This document shows positions 1 to 7,959 of a DNA stretch of 64,000 bases, one piece after another. The notes under the pieces were generated by a model that worked only from the letters and a program-made list of their open reading frames with translations, was not told the origin of the DNA and did no database searches. The position numbers were made by a program, and so were the translations under genes. This stretch comes from Aeromonas enteropelogenes. Lineage in GTDB: Bacteria; Pseudomonadota; Gammaproteobacteria; Enterobacterales; Aeromonadaceae. Position 1 is the stretch's first letter, and the number at the start of each line of letters is the position of its first letter. The DNA lies in NCBI RefSeq assembly GCF_000819845.1, contig NZ_CDCG01000017.1, positions 1-64,000 on the forward strand, written 5' to 3'.

Positions 1-43
1 GATTTGGGCAACAACGCCCATATTTGGTCCACACGGAGTTTTT

Positions 44-660
44 CTAGCTTACTTCCGGCAGATCTTCGAGCGCCACTTCGAGGTTAATTGTTGTTGGTGT
101 AGCCGCTGTTGTTGATGTTGTACACAACCCTGGCGGCCTCGTTGATCTGCGGTTTGAATCCCCTGACTGTGGTACCACTCGGCAATTCCTGTTCCGACTT
201 TGGCTTCTTCTTGCGTTTGCGCTTGACGGTAGAGCCCTCGGTAGTGGTCTTCTTCTGGTCGTGGTGCTAGTTGGCCACGACGCTGGTGTAAGCCTCACAG
301 TCAGCGACGGCGAAGCGGTGCTGGTCGCCGTTCTAGCGTGGGATGGTGACGGAGGGGAGAGCTCCTTGCCCCGCCCGATAAAGAGCAGGCGGCCCAACTT
401 GATGGTGATCAGGGCGCCACATTGACCTGCCAGCCGAGTGAGGAAGTCGGGAGCGCTTTCGTTCTGCTGGTCGATGTGGTCGATCTGAATGCCCTTGAAG
501 CGTTTGGCGCAGGCTGGGGTGGGACTGTGGCGCTGGCATCAACGTGCTGCCGACGGTTAGCTGGTGATAGCTGGTCTGGCGCAGCTGGTAGAAGTTGGCG
601 CTAAGATCGGTCGCCTTGCCCTGAATGCCATAGTGCACTGGTGCCTGTTTGTATGCCATC
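44..660 (-). pseudogene. Degraded P2-type phage late control protein D (tail protein)
   Basis: On the minus strand, three reading frames read in succession give pieces that fit the P2 gpD family: a piece with KATDLSANFYQLRQTSYHQ, then a frame with IDHIDQQNESAPDFLTRLAG followed by GRLLFIGRGKELSP, then a frame with GFKPQIN and a C-terminus LEVALEDLPEVS before a TAG stop at 44-46. In intact homologues these follow one another in one frame (the IDHIDQTNES and GRLLFI motifs are family hallmarks), so at least three frameshifts are implied. The N-terminal third is missing; around 660-720 the sequence switches to unrelated coding-like text (LLTFKLTLAERRDG) that might be the end of another tail gene. 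gpD normally forms part of the contractile tail baseplate. This is a prophage remnant beside ubiV. Recognition is by motif memory only. Confidence 0.72.
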
Positions 661-794
661 TCGCCGCTCGGCTAGGGTCAGTTTAAACGTCAGCAAGCAA
701 TCGTATGGTGTTCGTTTCACTCCTTGTCCCATCAGGGTTTCCGTATATTCGGGGTAAAGGTATAAACCATATTCAGGACGGGACACACAGCTGT

Positions 795-822
795 AAAAAA
801 GGCCTCGCAATGAGGCCTTTTT
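795..822 (-). terminator. Rho-independent terminator of ubiUV
   Basis: Inverted repeat GGCCTC/GAGGCC (801-806 and 812-817) flanked by A-tracts on the left, so the minus strand reads hairpin plus a run of six T. It lies 19 bases past the ubiV stop. Confidence 0.85.
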
Positions 823-840
823 GCTGGGCGAGAGCCGGCG

Positions 841-1713
841 TTATTCCACCAGACTCATGCCGGGGATCTGGCGCCAGTACCCATTGCAGTCACGATCCTG
901 CTGCAGGGGCAGGGGGGCCTCTCCCTGCTGATTGGCCTTGAAGCGGGCCAGCATGTCCAGGGTATCCATGCCCTGGGGAGAGAGCCTGACCACATCCACC
1001 AGATCCGCCATGCTCGCCAGATCGTTGCCCAAGTTGTAGCAGTAACCGGACTGGGTCTGGATCCCGTTGAGGTTGAACACCCGCTGCCCCTCGCGACTGT
1101 TGGCCAGACGACCGGTCGGGTAGTGAATGCAGGCGAGCTCGCAGTTGTCCTTGGGTTTGTCGAGGGAGCGGGCGGTGAAGCAGCGGGCCGAGTAGGCCAG
1201 TGGCAGATGACCATAGGCAAACACCTCTACTTCAAACTGCTGGCGCATAGCGCCCAGATCCTGGTTGAGTTGCACCAGCCAGTCGCGCGACAGCTCCACT
1301 GGCATCACCCAGCGTTTCATCCCCTGTTTGAGCAGCATGCCGAGCACATCTGCGTTGTAGGCGTTGATGGCCGGACCGCATATAAACGGCAGGCCCGCTT
1401 CCCGGGCAAGTTGGACAGTGCCGAGATCGTTGGCCTCGACCATAAGATTGCCATTGTCGACCAGCCGCTTGACCTCTTTGAGCTCGGAAGGGGCCGAAAT
1501 GAGTGCCAGCGTGGAGAGCACCACCTGTTTGCCGGAATCCGCCACCTGGTGGGCCAGCGCGATCCAGTCATCCACCTTGAGTTCGCGACGCTTGCTGCAG
1601 ACGGTTTCTCCCAGATAGATGATATCGGCGTCGCTCCTGGCCGCGGCCTGATAGAACGCCTCTGTGTCGGCCTTGGGCCAGTAGAAGAGCAGGGGCCCTA
1701 GAGAGAATTGCAT
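841..1713 (-). CDS. ubiV: UbiV, O2-independent ubiquinone hydroxylation protein (U32 peptidase family)
   Basis: 290 residues, very close to the E. coli YhbV/UbiV length of 292. UbiV forms a heterodimer with UbiU and, with UbiT, supports the hydroxylation steps of ubiquinone synthesis without oxygen. The four cysteines known to hold its 4Fe-4S cluster are present at about C39 (LGETVCSKRR), C178 (YSARCFTARS), C191 and C195 (NCELAC). The motifs MPVELSRDWL and YGHLPLAYSAR are typical. I chose the ATG at 1713 because AAGGAG sits just upstream and the product then begins MQFSLGPLLFYWPK as in homologues; a longer in-frame start lacks support. It follows ubiU by 60 bases on the same strand and ends at a terminator. 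Confidence 0.95.
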   Translation of the reverse strand: MQFSLGPLLFYWPKADTEAFYQAAARSDADIIYLGETVCSKRRELKVDDWIALAHQVADSGKQVVLSTLALISAPSELKEVKRLVDNGNLMVEANDLGTVQLAREAGLPFICGPAINAYNADVLGMLLKQGMKRWVMPVELSRDWLVQLNQDLGAMRQQFEVEVFAYGHLPLAYSARCFTARSLDKPKDNCELACIHYPTGRLANSREGQRVFNLNGIQTQSGYCYNLGNDLASMADLVDVVRLSPQGMDTLDMLARFKANQQGEAPLPLQQDRDCNGYWRQIPGMSLVE

Positions 1714-1773
1714 GAGTTGAGCTCCTTGTAGCCGCAAGAGAAGAGCAGGAAAGAGAAGGACATAGGGGACTCC

Positions 1774-2769
1774 TTATTGCCACTGGCGGTGATAGGCACC
1801 GAGCGTGGTCTGGCTTCCCTCGGAGACGCGGGCGAGCTGGGCATCCCATTCGCTCTTGACCTGGTAGACATCGGGATTGGCCTGGTAGGCATCAATGGCG
1901 GCGCGCCAGACCCGGGTCACTTGTTCCACATAGGCGGGGCTGCGCTGGCGTCCCTCAATCTTGACCGACTGGATCCCGGTCTTGAAGAGCTCGGGCAAGA
2001 GGCCGAGGGTGTTGAGGCTGGTCGGCTCCTCCAGGGCGTGGTAAGTCAGGCCGTCCACCTCGAAGCGCCCCTTGCACAGGGTCGGATAACCGGCGTTTTC
2101 ACCCGGACCGTAGCGGTCGATCAACACCTCGTTGAGGCGCGATTCGAGGCCGTTTGGTGTCTCTTCCCAACGCACAAACTTGGCCGGTGAGCAGGCGCCG
2201 ACCGTGTTGGGACTCTCGCCCGTCATGTAGGAAGAGAGGTAGCAACGCCCTTCGGCCATGATGCAGAGACTGCCGAAGGCAAAGACTTCGAGGCCGACAT
2301 CGGTCTCGCGGGCCAGTTGCTTGACCTGATGCATGGAGAGCACCCGGGGCAGAACGACCCGTTTGGCATTGAACTGTTGCTGATAGAAGCGGATGGCAGC
2401 GGCATTGGTGGCGCTGGCCTGTACCGAGACATGCAGTTCCATCTCCGGGTAGCGACGGCTGGCATAATCAAGCACAGCCAAATCGGCGATGATCAGGGCA
2501 TCGGCGCCAAGCGCCACGCCGCGATCCACCGCCTGCTTCCACCTGGCATCGGCCCCCGGGTGGGCGAAGGTATTGATGGCGATATGCAGTTTCCGACCAT
2601 GCTGGTGCACATAATCAACCGCCTTCTCAAGTTTGCTGTCGGTGAAGTTCAGACCGGCAAAGTGGCGGGCATTGGTGTCGTCCTTGAAGCCGATATAAAC
2701 GGCATCAGCCCCGTTATCTACGGCGGTTTTCAGTGCCGGCAAGCTGCCTGCCGGACAGAGTAATTCCAT
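1774..2769 (-). CDS. ubiU: UbiU, O2-independent ubiquinone hydroxylation protein (U32 peptidase family)
   Basis: 331 residues, the same as E. coli YhbU/UbiU. It begins MELLCPAGSLPALK and has cluster cysteines at C169, C176, C193 and C232, the positions reported for the E. coli 4Fe-4S ligands. The U32 signature region EVFAFGSLCIMAEGRCYLSS is intact. The partner is UbiV, encoded immediately downstream. The start at 2769 gives the conserved N-terminus and has CGGAG upstream; an earlier in-frame ATG at 2790 would add seven residues with no homology support. The gene diverges from ubiT across about 190 bases, the same arrangement as in enterobacteria, where oxygen-responsive FNR controls ubiUV. 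I found only weak FNR-like half-sites here. Confidence 0.96.
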   Translation of the reverse strand: MELLCPAGSLPALKTAVDNGADAVYIGFKDDTNARHFAGLNFTDSKLEKAVDYVHQHGRKLHIAINTFAHPGADARWKQAVDRGVALGADALIIADLAVLDYASRRYPEMELHVSVQASATNAAAIRFYQQQFNAKRVVLPRVLSMHQVKQLARETDVGLEVFAFGSLCIMAEGRCYLSSYMTGESPNTVGACSPAKFVRWEETPNGLESRLNEVLIDRYGPGENAGYPTLCKGRFEVDGLTYHALEEPTSLNTLGLLPELFKTGIQSVKIEGRQRSPAYVEQVTRVWRAAIDAYQANPDVYQVKSEWDAQLARVSEGSQTTLGAYHRQWQ

Positions 2770-2958
2770 TAGTACGCTCCGAGGGTGCATATGAAGGGCA
2801 AATAGGCCCTGATTGTATTCATCGGCATGGCGCTGCTTTTTGACCTGAGGCAGTTTTCGGTGGCTTTACCCTTCTAGAGGTAACTCGGCAGAAGTTTGAT
2901 TTCCCACAGGATCTGATTGGAAGGCATATGGTTGAATGCGCAAAAAAGGGAGTCCATC

Positions 2959-3492
2959 GTGTTTCAAAAATTGCATCTTGGTCTGGTAGAGCAGGCCCCC
3001 CGTTTCTTGCGTCATCCCCTCAAACTGGTGCCCTTCAATCTGCAAAAGCAGGTAATGGAGAGCCTGTTGGCACGGGTATTCAAGGAGGCCATTGAGGATG
3101 GCGACTTCGAATTTCTGGCTGGCAAGTGGCTTAAGGTGGAAGTATCCGATCTCGAGCTGTGCTGGTTCATCAGCGAGCAGAAGGGTCAACTGGTTGTGGC
3201 GCGCGACTGCGAAAAAGTGGATGTCTGCTTCAGCGGCACTACCAATGACCTCATCCTGATCGCCGGACGCAAGGAAGACCCGGATTCGCTCTTCTTCCAG
3301 CGCAAGCTGAAAATTGAAGGCGATACGGAATTGGGTCTGGAAGTGAAAAACCTGATGGATAGCCTGGATCTCGATGGTCTGCCGAGCCTGATGAAGTATC
3401 CCTTGATGGACCTGGCGACCTTTATCGAGCGTGCCCGCAACGGGTCAGTTCAGACTGCGATGCAGGCGACGCCGGGCGGGATCCCGTCTTAA
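2959..3492 (+). CDS. ubiT: UbiT, SCP2-domain accessory factor for anaerobic ubiquinone synthesis
   Basis: 177 residues, an SCP2 sterol-carrier-like lipid-binding protein of the YhbT/UbiT family. UbiT probably shuttles or shields hydrophobic quinone intermediates for the anaerobic pathway with UbiU and UbiV. The motif DPDSLFFQRKLKIEGDTELG is the strongly conserved SCP2 core. I chose the GTG at 2959 because GGGAG lies six bases upstream and the N-terminus (VFQKLHLGLVEQAP) matches the family; an in-frame ATG at 2917 would add 14 unsupported residues. It is divergent from ubiUV. The 3' end overlaps the end of a convergent membrane-protein gene by about 48 bases. Confidence 0.9.
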   Translation: MFQKLHLGLVEQAPRFLRHPLKLVPFNLQKQVMESLLARVFKEAIEDGDFEFLAGKWLKVEVSDLELCWFISEQKGQLVVARDCEKVDVCFSGTTNDLILIAGRKEDPDSLFFQRKLKIEGDTELGLEVKNLMDSLDLDGLPSLMKYPLMDLATFIERARNGSVQTAMQATPGGIPS

Positions 3493-3861
3493 GTGGGCTG
3501 TCGCCCCGCAGACGTGATGACGGTAGCGGTGCCGGGCCCAAAGACAACGGCATGCCCACAGACAGGGGAGCAATGCAAGCGAGGCAAAGGGGGCGGGTTG
3601 CTGCGATATCAGCAGCCCCAAGGCAAGCCAGATAAAGGGTTGTGCCTCGTAGAGCCACTCCGGTTGCAACCAGCGTTTGTCTGGAAAGATGATGAGGTCG
3701 GTACGGCGATAACTGGAGCGCATCATCCAGGTGATCGCCCCGACGATAAACAGCAGACAACCTGCAAACCACAGCAGAGGCTGCTCGCTCAAGGTGATCA
3801 TGACAATGGCCATCAGCAAATAGAGGCTGGGCAGTCTCTCATAGATATACGGGGGAAGCAT
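3445..3861 (-). CDS. Conserved small inner-membrane protein, function unknown
   Basis: 138 residues beginning MLPPYIYERLPSLYLLMAIV. Two or three hydrophobic spans are visible, roughly residues 13-28, 32-47 and 76-100, separated by a short basic loop (RSSYRR). The C-terminal 40 residues are rich in Arg and His and run into the 3' end of ubiT on the other strand, so the true end could be different if a frameshift exists. AGGAG lies upstream of the ATG at 3861. I do not recognise a characterised family. It has the appearance of a lineage-specific membrane protein and lies convergent with ubiT and divergent from trmJ. Confidence 0.6.
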   Translation of the reverse strand: MLPPYIYERLPSLYLLMAIVMITLSEQPLLWFAGCLLFIVGAITWMMRSSYRRTDLIIFPDKRWLQPEWLYEAQPFIWLALGLLISQQPAPFASLALLPCLWACRCLWARHRYRHHVCGATAHLRRDPARRRLHRSLN

Positions 3862-4008
3862 GGCTGTGGCACTCCTGCGCTGTTAATCGCTTATCCTTCA
3901 AGTTTAGTCATCTCTCACGTTTGCCTCATGCTGGTTTGTTATACAAACTGTCGCGTTAGTGCTGAAATGGCGTTCCTTTAACGGTGCCAAAATAGCGCTC
4001 TCTTATGT

Positions 4009-4014
4009 TATAAT
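4009..4014 (+). promoter_or_regulatory. Probable trmJ promoter, extended -10
   Basis: TATAAT at 4009-4014 preceded by TG one base before, an extended -10 element; a weak TGCCAA -35 lies 18 bases upstream. The trmJ start is 34 bases downstream. Confidence 0.5.
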
Positions 4015-4047
4015 TGCGCGCCATTTTTCACCGAAGATTGACTGGGC

Positions 4048-4776
4048 ATGTTGGATCAGATTCGTATTGTTTTGGTAAACACCTCTCATACCGGCAACAT
4101 GGGCTCTGCGGCACGCGGCATGAAGACCATGGGTTTGAACCAGATGGTGCTGGTTGATCCGCAAGCCTTGCCGGATGGCAATGCCAATGCATTGGCTGCC
4201 GGTGCCAGCGATATACTCGCCAATGCCCGAGTCGTCTCTACCCTGGATGAAGCCATCGCCGATTGTGGTCTGGTCATCGGTACCAGTGCCCGTTCTCGCA
4301 CCCTGAGTTGGCCCATGCTGGATCCTCGCGAGGCGGGTGAAAAAACCGTGGCGGAAGGGGTTAGGCATCCGGTGGCGCTGGTATTTGGCCGTGAACGCAC
4401 CGGCCTGACCAACGATGAGTTGCAAAAGTGTCACTACCATGTGGCGATCCCGGCCAACCCTGAGTACAGCTCCCTTAACCTGGCCATGGCGGTGCAGACC
4501 CTCTGCTATGAGGTGCGTATGCACTGGCTGCAGTCGCAGGAACAAGTCGCTGAAACTGACGGTGTACAAGATTACCCGAGTGCGGCCCAGCTCGAAGGTT
4601 TCTACCAGCATCTGGAGCAGACCCTGCTCAAGACCGGCTTTATCACCGAAGATCACCCGGGGCACGTGATGAGCAAGTTGCGTCGTCTTTTCAATCGGGC
4701 TCGACCGGAAGCGGTGGAACTCAATATCCTGCGGGGAATTTTGACCTCGGTTCAGAAATCGGGCGTCATCGATTAA
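4048..4776 (+). CDS. trmJ: TrmJ, tRNA (cytidine/uridine-32-2'-O)-methyltransferase
   Basis: 242 residues, SpoU/TrmD (SPOUT) methyltransferase family. TrmJ methylates the 2'-OH of nucleotide 32 in several tRNAs using S-adenosylmethionine. Visible family motifs are [21 protein letters not shown] at the N-terminus (motif 1, with the catalytic Arg), [16 protein letters not shown] (motif 2) and [19 protein letters not shown] (motif 3, knot and cofactor region). The C-terminal 80 residues are the helical extension typical of TrmJ. It lies immediately upstream of iscR, the same neighbour as in E. coli, with an IscR-type operator between them. The ribosome binding site is weak. Confidence 0.95.
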   Translation: MLDQIRIVLVNTSHTGNMGSAARGMKTMGLNQMVLVDPQALPDGNANALAAGASDILANARVVSTLDEAIADCGLVIGTSARSRTLSWPMLDPREAGEKTVAEGVRHPVALVFGRERTGLTNDELQKCHYHVAIPANPEYSSLNLAMAVQTLCYEVRMHWLQSQEQVAETDGVQDYPSAAQLEGFYQHLEQTLLKTGFITEDHPGHVMSKLRRLFNRARPEAVELNILRGILTSVQKSGVID

Positions 4777-4799
4777 TCCTGACTAATTTACTCAACCAT

Positions 4800-4824
4800 A
4801 TACTTGACTGATTTGGTCGGGTAT
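4800..4824 (+). promoter_or_regulatory. IscR type 1 operator of the isc operon
   Basis: A 25-base imperfect palindrome ATACTTGACT-N5-GGTCGGGTAT lies 43 bases before the iscR start. It fits the E. coli type 1 IscR site (ATASYYGACTRWWWYAGTCRRSTAT) at all but one or two positions. 2Fe-2S IscR would repress the operon here, giving feedback on cluster supply. A TATACT -10-like hexamer (4799-4804) overlaps its left end. Confidence 0.8.
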
Positions 4825-4867
4825 GTGACCATGTGCCCATTAATTGCTTCGCAAGACGGTAAGGCAC

Positions 4868-5371
4868 ATGAGACTGACTTCAAAAGGACGTTACGCTGTA
4901 ACCGCCATGCTCGACGTGGCGCTGCATGCTGAGCAGGGGCCTGTTCCCCTTGCCGATATTTCCGAGCGCCAGGGCATCTCCTTGTCCTATCTCGAGCAAC
5001 TGTTTGCCCGCCTGCGCAAGCATGGCCTGGTGAGCAGCGTGCGTGGCCCGGGTGGCGGTTATCGACTCGGTCTGGCGCCAGACGAGATCTCGGTTGGCCA
5101 GGTGATCACCGCGGTTGATGAGTCGGTCGACGCGACCAAATGTCTGGGCAAGGGTGGCTGCCACGGTGGTACCCAGTGCCTGACTCACTCCCTGTGGCGG
5201 GACTTGAGCGAGCGGATCTCCAGTTTCCTTGGGAATATCACCCTGGCCGAACTGGTTTGCCAGGCCGATGTGCGCCGGATTGCCGGCAAGCAAGATGAAC
5301 AGATGAAAACTGCGTTGTCCCTGGTTGAACGGGCGGAACGCGGCGATGTGAGCTTGAAAGTCCAACTATAA
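4868..5371 (+). CDS. iscR: IscR, iron-sulfur cluster-sensing transcription regulator (Rrf2 family)
   Basis: 167 residues. The N-terminal winged helix-turn-helix starts [20 protein letters not shown], as in E. coli IscR. The 2Fe-2S ligands are visible as C92, C98, C104 and H107 in the segment [20 protein letters not shown]. Holo-IscR represses isc transcription at type 1 sites; apo-IscR binds type 2 sites elsewhere. The ATG at 4868 was chosen over an upstream in-frame start because it gives the conserved N-terminus and has TAAGG just before it. It is the first gene of the isc operon and is followed 53 bases later by iscS. Confidence 0.97.
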   Translation: MRLTSKGRYAVTAMLDVALHAEQGPVPLADISERQGISLSYLEQLFARLRKHGLVSSVRGPGGGYRLGLAPDEISVGQVITAVDESVDATKCLGKGGCHGGTQCLTHSLWRDLSERISSFLGNITLAELVCQADVRRIAGKQDEQMKTALSLVERAERGDVSLKVQL

Positions 5372-5424
5372 ACGTGCTTTCCACAGCGGGGCGATGTATG
5401 ACCCGAACTGTGACGGAGAAAAAC

Positions 5425-6639
5425 ATGAAATTGCCCATTTACCTTGATTATTCGGCAACCTGTCCGGTGGACCCGCGTGTCGCAGAAAAAATGATGCAGT
5501 GTCTGACCATGGATGGCCTGTTTGGCAATCCGGCTTCCCGTTCTCACCGCTTTGGCTGGCAGGCTGAAGAAGCGGTAGATCTGGCTCGTAATCAAGTGGC
5601 TGAGCTGATCGGTGCCGACCCACGCGAAATCGTCTTCACTTCCGGTGCGACCGAGTCTGACAACCTGGCCATCAAGGGCGTCGCCCACTTCTATGCCAGC
5701 AAGGGCAAGCACATCATCACCTCCAAGACCGAACACAAGGCGGTGCTGGACACCTGTCGCCAGCTGGAGCGCGAAGGGTTCGAAGTGACCTACCTCGAGC
5801 CGATGCCGAACGGTCTGTTCACCCTCGAGATGATCGAAAATGCCATGCGCGATGACACTATTCTGGTCAGCATGATGCACGTGAACAACGAGATTGGCGT
5901 CATCCAGGACATCAAGGGACTGGGTGAGCTGTGCCGCTCCCGCAAGATCCTGCTGCATGTAGATGCCGCCCAGAGCGTGGGCAAGGTCGAGATCGACGTC
6001 GAAGCGATGAAGATCGATCTGCTTTCTCTCTCCGCTCACAAGATCTATGGCCCGAAAGGGATCGGTGCTCTGTACGTGCGCCGCAAGCCGCGTGTGCGTA
6101 TCGAAGCCCAGATGCACGGTGGTGGTCACGAGCGCGGCATGCGTTCCGGCACCCTGGCAACTCACCAGATCGTCGGTATGGGTGAAGCCTTCCGTATCGC
6201 CAAGGAAGAGATGGCCAGCGAAGGTCAGCGTGTGATGGCACTGCGTCAGCGCCTGTGGGATGGCCTCAAGGACATCGAAGCCGTCTACCTGAATGGTGAC
6301 CTCGAGCAGCGTGTTTCCGGCAACCTCAACGTCAGCTTTGCCTATGTGGAAGGGGAATCCCTCATCATGGCGCTGAAAGATCTGGCGGTCTCTTCCGGTT
6401 CTGCCTGTACTTCCGCCAGCCTGGAGCCCTCCTATGTGCTGCGTGCCCTGGGTCTGAATGACGAGCTGGCTCACAGCTCCATCCGCTTCAGCATCGGTCG
6501 CTTCACCACAGAAGAAGAGATCGACTACGCGGTCAAGCTTATTCGTGACTCCATCGGTCGCCTGCGCGAGATGTCTCCTCTGTGGGAGATGTACAAGGAC
6601 GGCGTCGATCTGAACACGGTCGAATGGGCTCATCACTGA
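5425..6639 (+). CDS. iscS: IscS, cysteine desulfurase
   Basis: 404 residues, identical in length to E. coli IscS. This pyridoxal-phosphate enzyme takes sulfur from cysteine and passes it as persulfide to IscU, and also to tRNA thiolation pathways. The PLP lysine lies in [10 protein letters not shown] (about K206) and the persulfide cysteine in the mobile loop [14 protein letters not shown] (about C328). The ATG at 5425 has GGAGA upstream and gives [16 protein letters not shown], the family N-terminus. The C-terminal IscU-docking region ending VEWAHH is intact. It sits between iscR and iscU in the usual order. Confidence 0.98.
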   Translation: MKLPIYLDYSATCPVDPRVAEKMMQCLTMDGLFGNPASRSHRFGWQAEEAVDLARNQVAELIGADPREIVFTSGATESDNLAIKGVAHFYASKGKHIITSKTEHKAVLDTCRQLEREGFEVTYLEPMPNGLFTLEMIENAMRDDTILVSMMHVNNEIGVIQDIKGLGELCRSRKILLHVDAAQSVGKVEIDVEAMKIDLLSLSAHKIYGPKGIGALYVRRKPRVRIEAQMHGGGHERGMRSGTLATHQIVGMGEAFRIAKEEMASEGQRVMALRQRLWDGLKDIEAVYLNGDLEQRVSGNLNVSFAYVEGESLIMALKDLAVSSGSACTSASLEPSYVLRALGLNDELAHSSIRFSIGRFTTEEEIDYAVKLIRDSIGRLREMSPLWEMYKDGVDLNTVEWAHH

Positions 6640-6680
6640 TCTCGATGATCGGTGAACAACAGAATTAGCAGGAGTGAGAT

Positions 6681-7064
6681 ATGGCTTACAGTGAAAAAGT
6701 AATCGACCACTACGAGAATCCCCGCAACGTAGGTGGCTTCGACAAGAACGATCCCAGCATCGCTACCGGCATGGTCGGCGCACCGGCCTGCGGCGACGTG
6801 ATGAAACTGCAGCTGAAGATCAGCGACGATGGCATCATCGAAGATGCCAAGTTCAAGACCTACGGTTGTGGCTCCGCCATCGCCTCCAGCTCCCTGGTGA
6901 CCGAATGGGTCAAGGGCAAGACCCTGGACGAAGCGGCTGGCATCAAGAATACCGACATCGCGGAAGAGCTGGCCCTGCCGCCGGTGAAGATCCACTGCTC
7001 CATCCTGGCCGAGGATGCCATCAAGGCGGCCATCGCCGATTACAAGCAGAAGAAAGGTCTTTAA
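6681..7064 (+). CDS. iscU: IscU, Fe-S cluster assembly scaffold
   Basis: 127 residues (E. coli 128). IscU builds 2Fe-2S clusters from IscS sulfur and iron, then hands them over with HscA/HscB help. The conserved ligands are C37 with D39 (GAPACGD), C63 (YGCGSA) and H105-C106 (KIHCS). The LPPVK motif recognised by the HscA chaperone is at about residues 99-103. AGGAGTGAG lies upstream of the ATG. It is 41 bases after iscS and 15 bases before iscA. Confidence 0.98.
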   Translation: MAYSEKVIDHYENPRNVGGFDKNDPSIATGMVGAPACGDVMKLQLKISDDGIIEDAKFKTYGCGSAIASSSLVTEWVKGKTLDEAAGIKNTDIAEELALPPVKIHCSILAEDAIKAAIADYKQKKGL

Positions 7065-7079
7065 GCGCCGGAGAGCAGT

Positions 7080-7403
7080 ATGGCTATTACCATGACAGAT
7101 GCCGCAGCGGCACGGGTTTCTTCTTTCTTGGCAAACCGGGGCAAGGGCATTGGCCTGCGCCTCGGCGTCAAGACCACCGGCTGCTCCGGCCTTGCCTACG
7201 TGCTCGAGTTTGTCGATGAACTGGCTGATGAAGATCAGGTATTCGAGCAGCATGGCGTCAAGATTATTGTCGATGCCAAGAGCTTGATCCATCTGGATGG
7301 CACCGAGCTGGATTTCGTCAAGGAAGGCCTCAACGAAGGCTTCAAGTTCAACAACCCCAACGTCAAGGGCGAGTGTGGTTGTGGCGAAAGCTTCAGTGTC
7401 TAA
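7080..7403 (+). CDS. iscA: IscA, A-type Fe-S carrier
   Basis: 107 residues, the standard length. A-type carriers take clusters from IscU and deliver them to apoproteins, particularly 4Fe-4S enzymes. The three essential cysteines are visible: C35 in TTGCSG and C99 and C101 in the C-terminal GECGCGESF motif. It starts 15 bases after iscU and ends 9 bases before hscB, so the genes are clearly cotranscribed. Confidence 0.98.
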   Translation: MAITMTDAAAARVSSFLANRGKGIGLRLGVKTTGCSGLAYVLEFVDELADEDQVFEQHGVKIIVDAKSLIHLDGTELDFVKEGLNEGFKFNNPNVKGECGCGESFSV

Positions 7404-7412
7404 GAGGTTGGC

Positions 7413-7931
7413 ATGAACCATTTCGAGCTGTTTGGGCTGGTTGAAGGCTTCGAGCTCGATACCCGCCAGCTGGCAAACACCTATCGTCAGCTGCAAACCC
7501 AGTTTCACCCCGATCGTTTTGCCACTGCTCCCGAGCGGGAGCAGCTGGCTGCGGTGCAGCGTGCCGCCCAGATCAACGATGCCTTCACGACCCTCAAGGC
7601 GCCTCTGCGCCGTGCAGAATATCTGCTCTCCCTGCGTGGCACCGATATTCGCGGCGAACAGCAAACCCTGCAAGACACGGCCTTCCTGATGCAACAGCTG
7701 GAGTGGCGCGAGCGCCTGGCCGATCTGAAAGGCGAGGCCGACCCTGAGCGCGCCATCAAGGATTTTCGTCACGAGATCAGGCATGATCACCAGCTGTTGA
7801 TGCAGCAGCTGACTCGAATGCTCGCCGATGGCGAGGATCTCGGGGCAGCAGATTGCGTTCGCAAACTCAAGTTTGTCGACAAGCTCCTTGAGGAGCTGGA
7901 ACGATTCGAAGACTCGCTGCTCGAGTCTTGA
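7413..7931 (+). CDS. hscB: HscB, J-domain co-chaperone for Fe-S transfer
   Basis: 172 residues, type III J protein (E. coli 171). The J-domain at the N-terminus carries the HPD motif at residues 32-34 (QFHPDRFAT), which stimulates the HscA ATPase. The helical C-terminal domain (about 90-172) binds IscU. The gene lies in the isc operon directly before hscA, with a 28-base gap. Confidence 0.97.
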   Translation: MNHFELFGLVEGFELDTRQLANTYRQLQTQFHPDRFATAPEREQLAAVQRAAQINDAFTTLKAPLRRAEYLLSLRGTDIRGEQQTLQDTAFLMQQLEWRERLADLKGEADPERAIKDFRHEIRHDHQLLMQQLTRMLADGEDLGAADCVRKLKFVDKLLEELERFEDSLLES

Positions 7932-7959
7932 TCCCTTAACGCTGGAAGTTTGATTACCC

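Noticed and set aside
2770..2958. FNR-type sites in the ubiU/ubiT divergent region
   Set aside because: Only half-sites (TTGATTTCCCACAG and CTGATTGTATTCAT) that match TTGAT-N4-ATCAA poorly; not strong enough to list as a feature.
5185..6636. 483-codon minus-strand frame opposite iscS
   Set aside because: Overlaps conserved iscS and iscR entirely; no protein-family signal.
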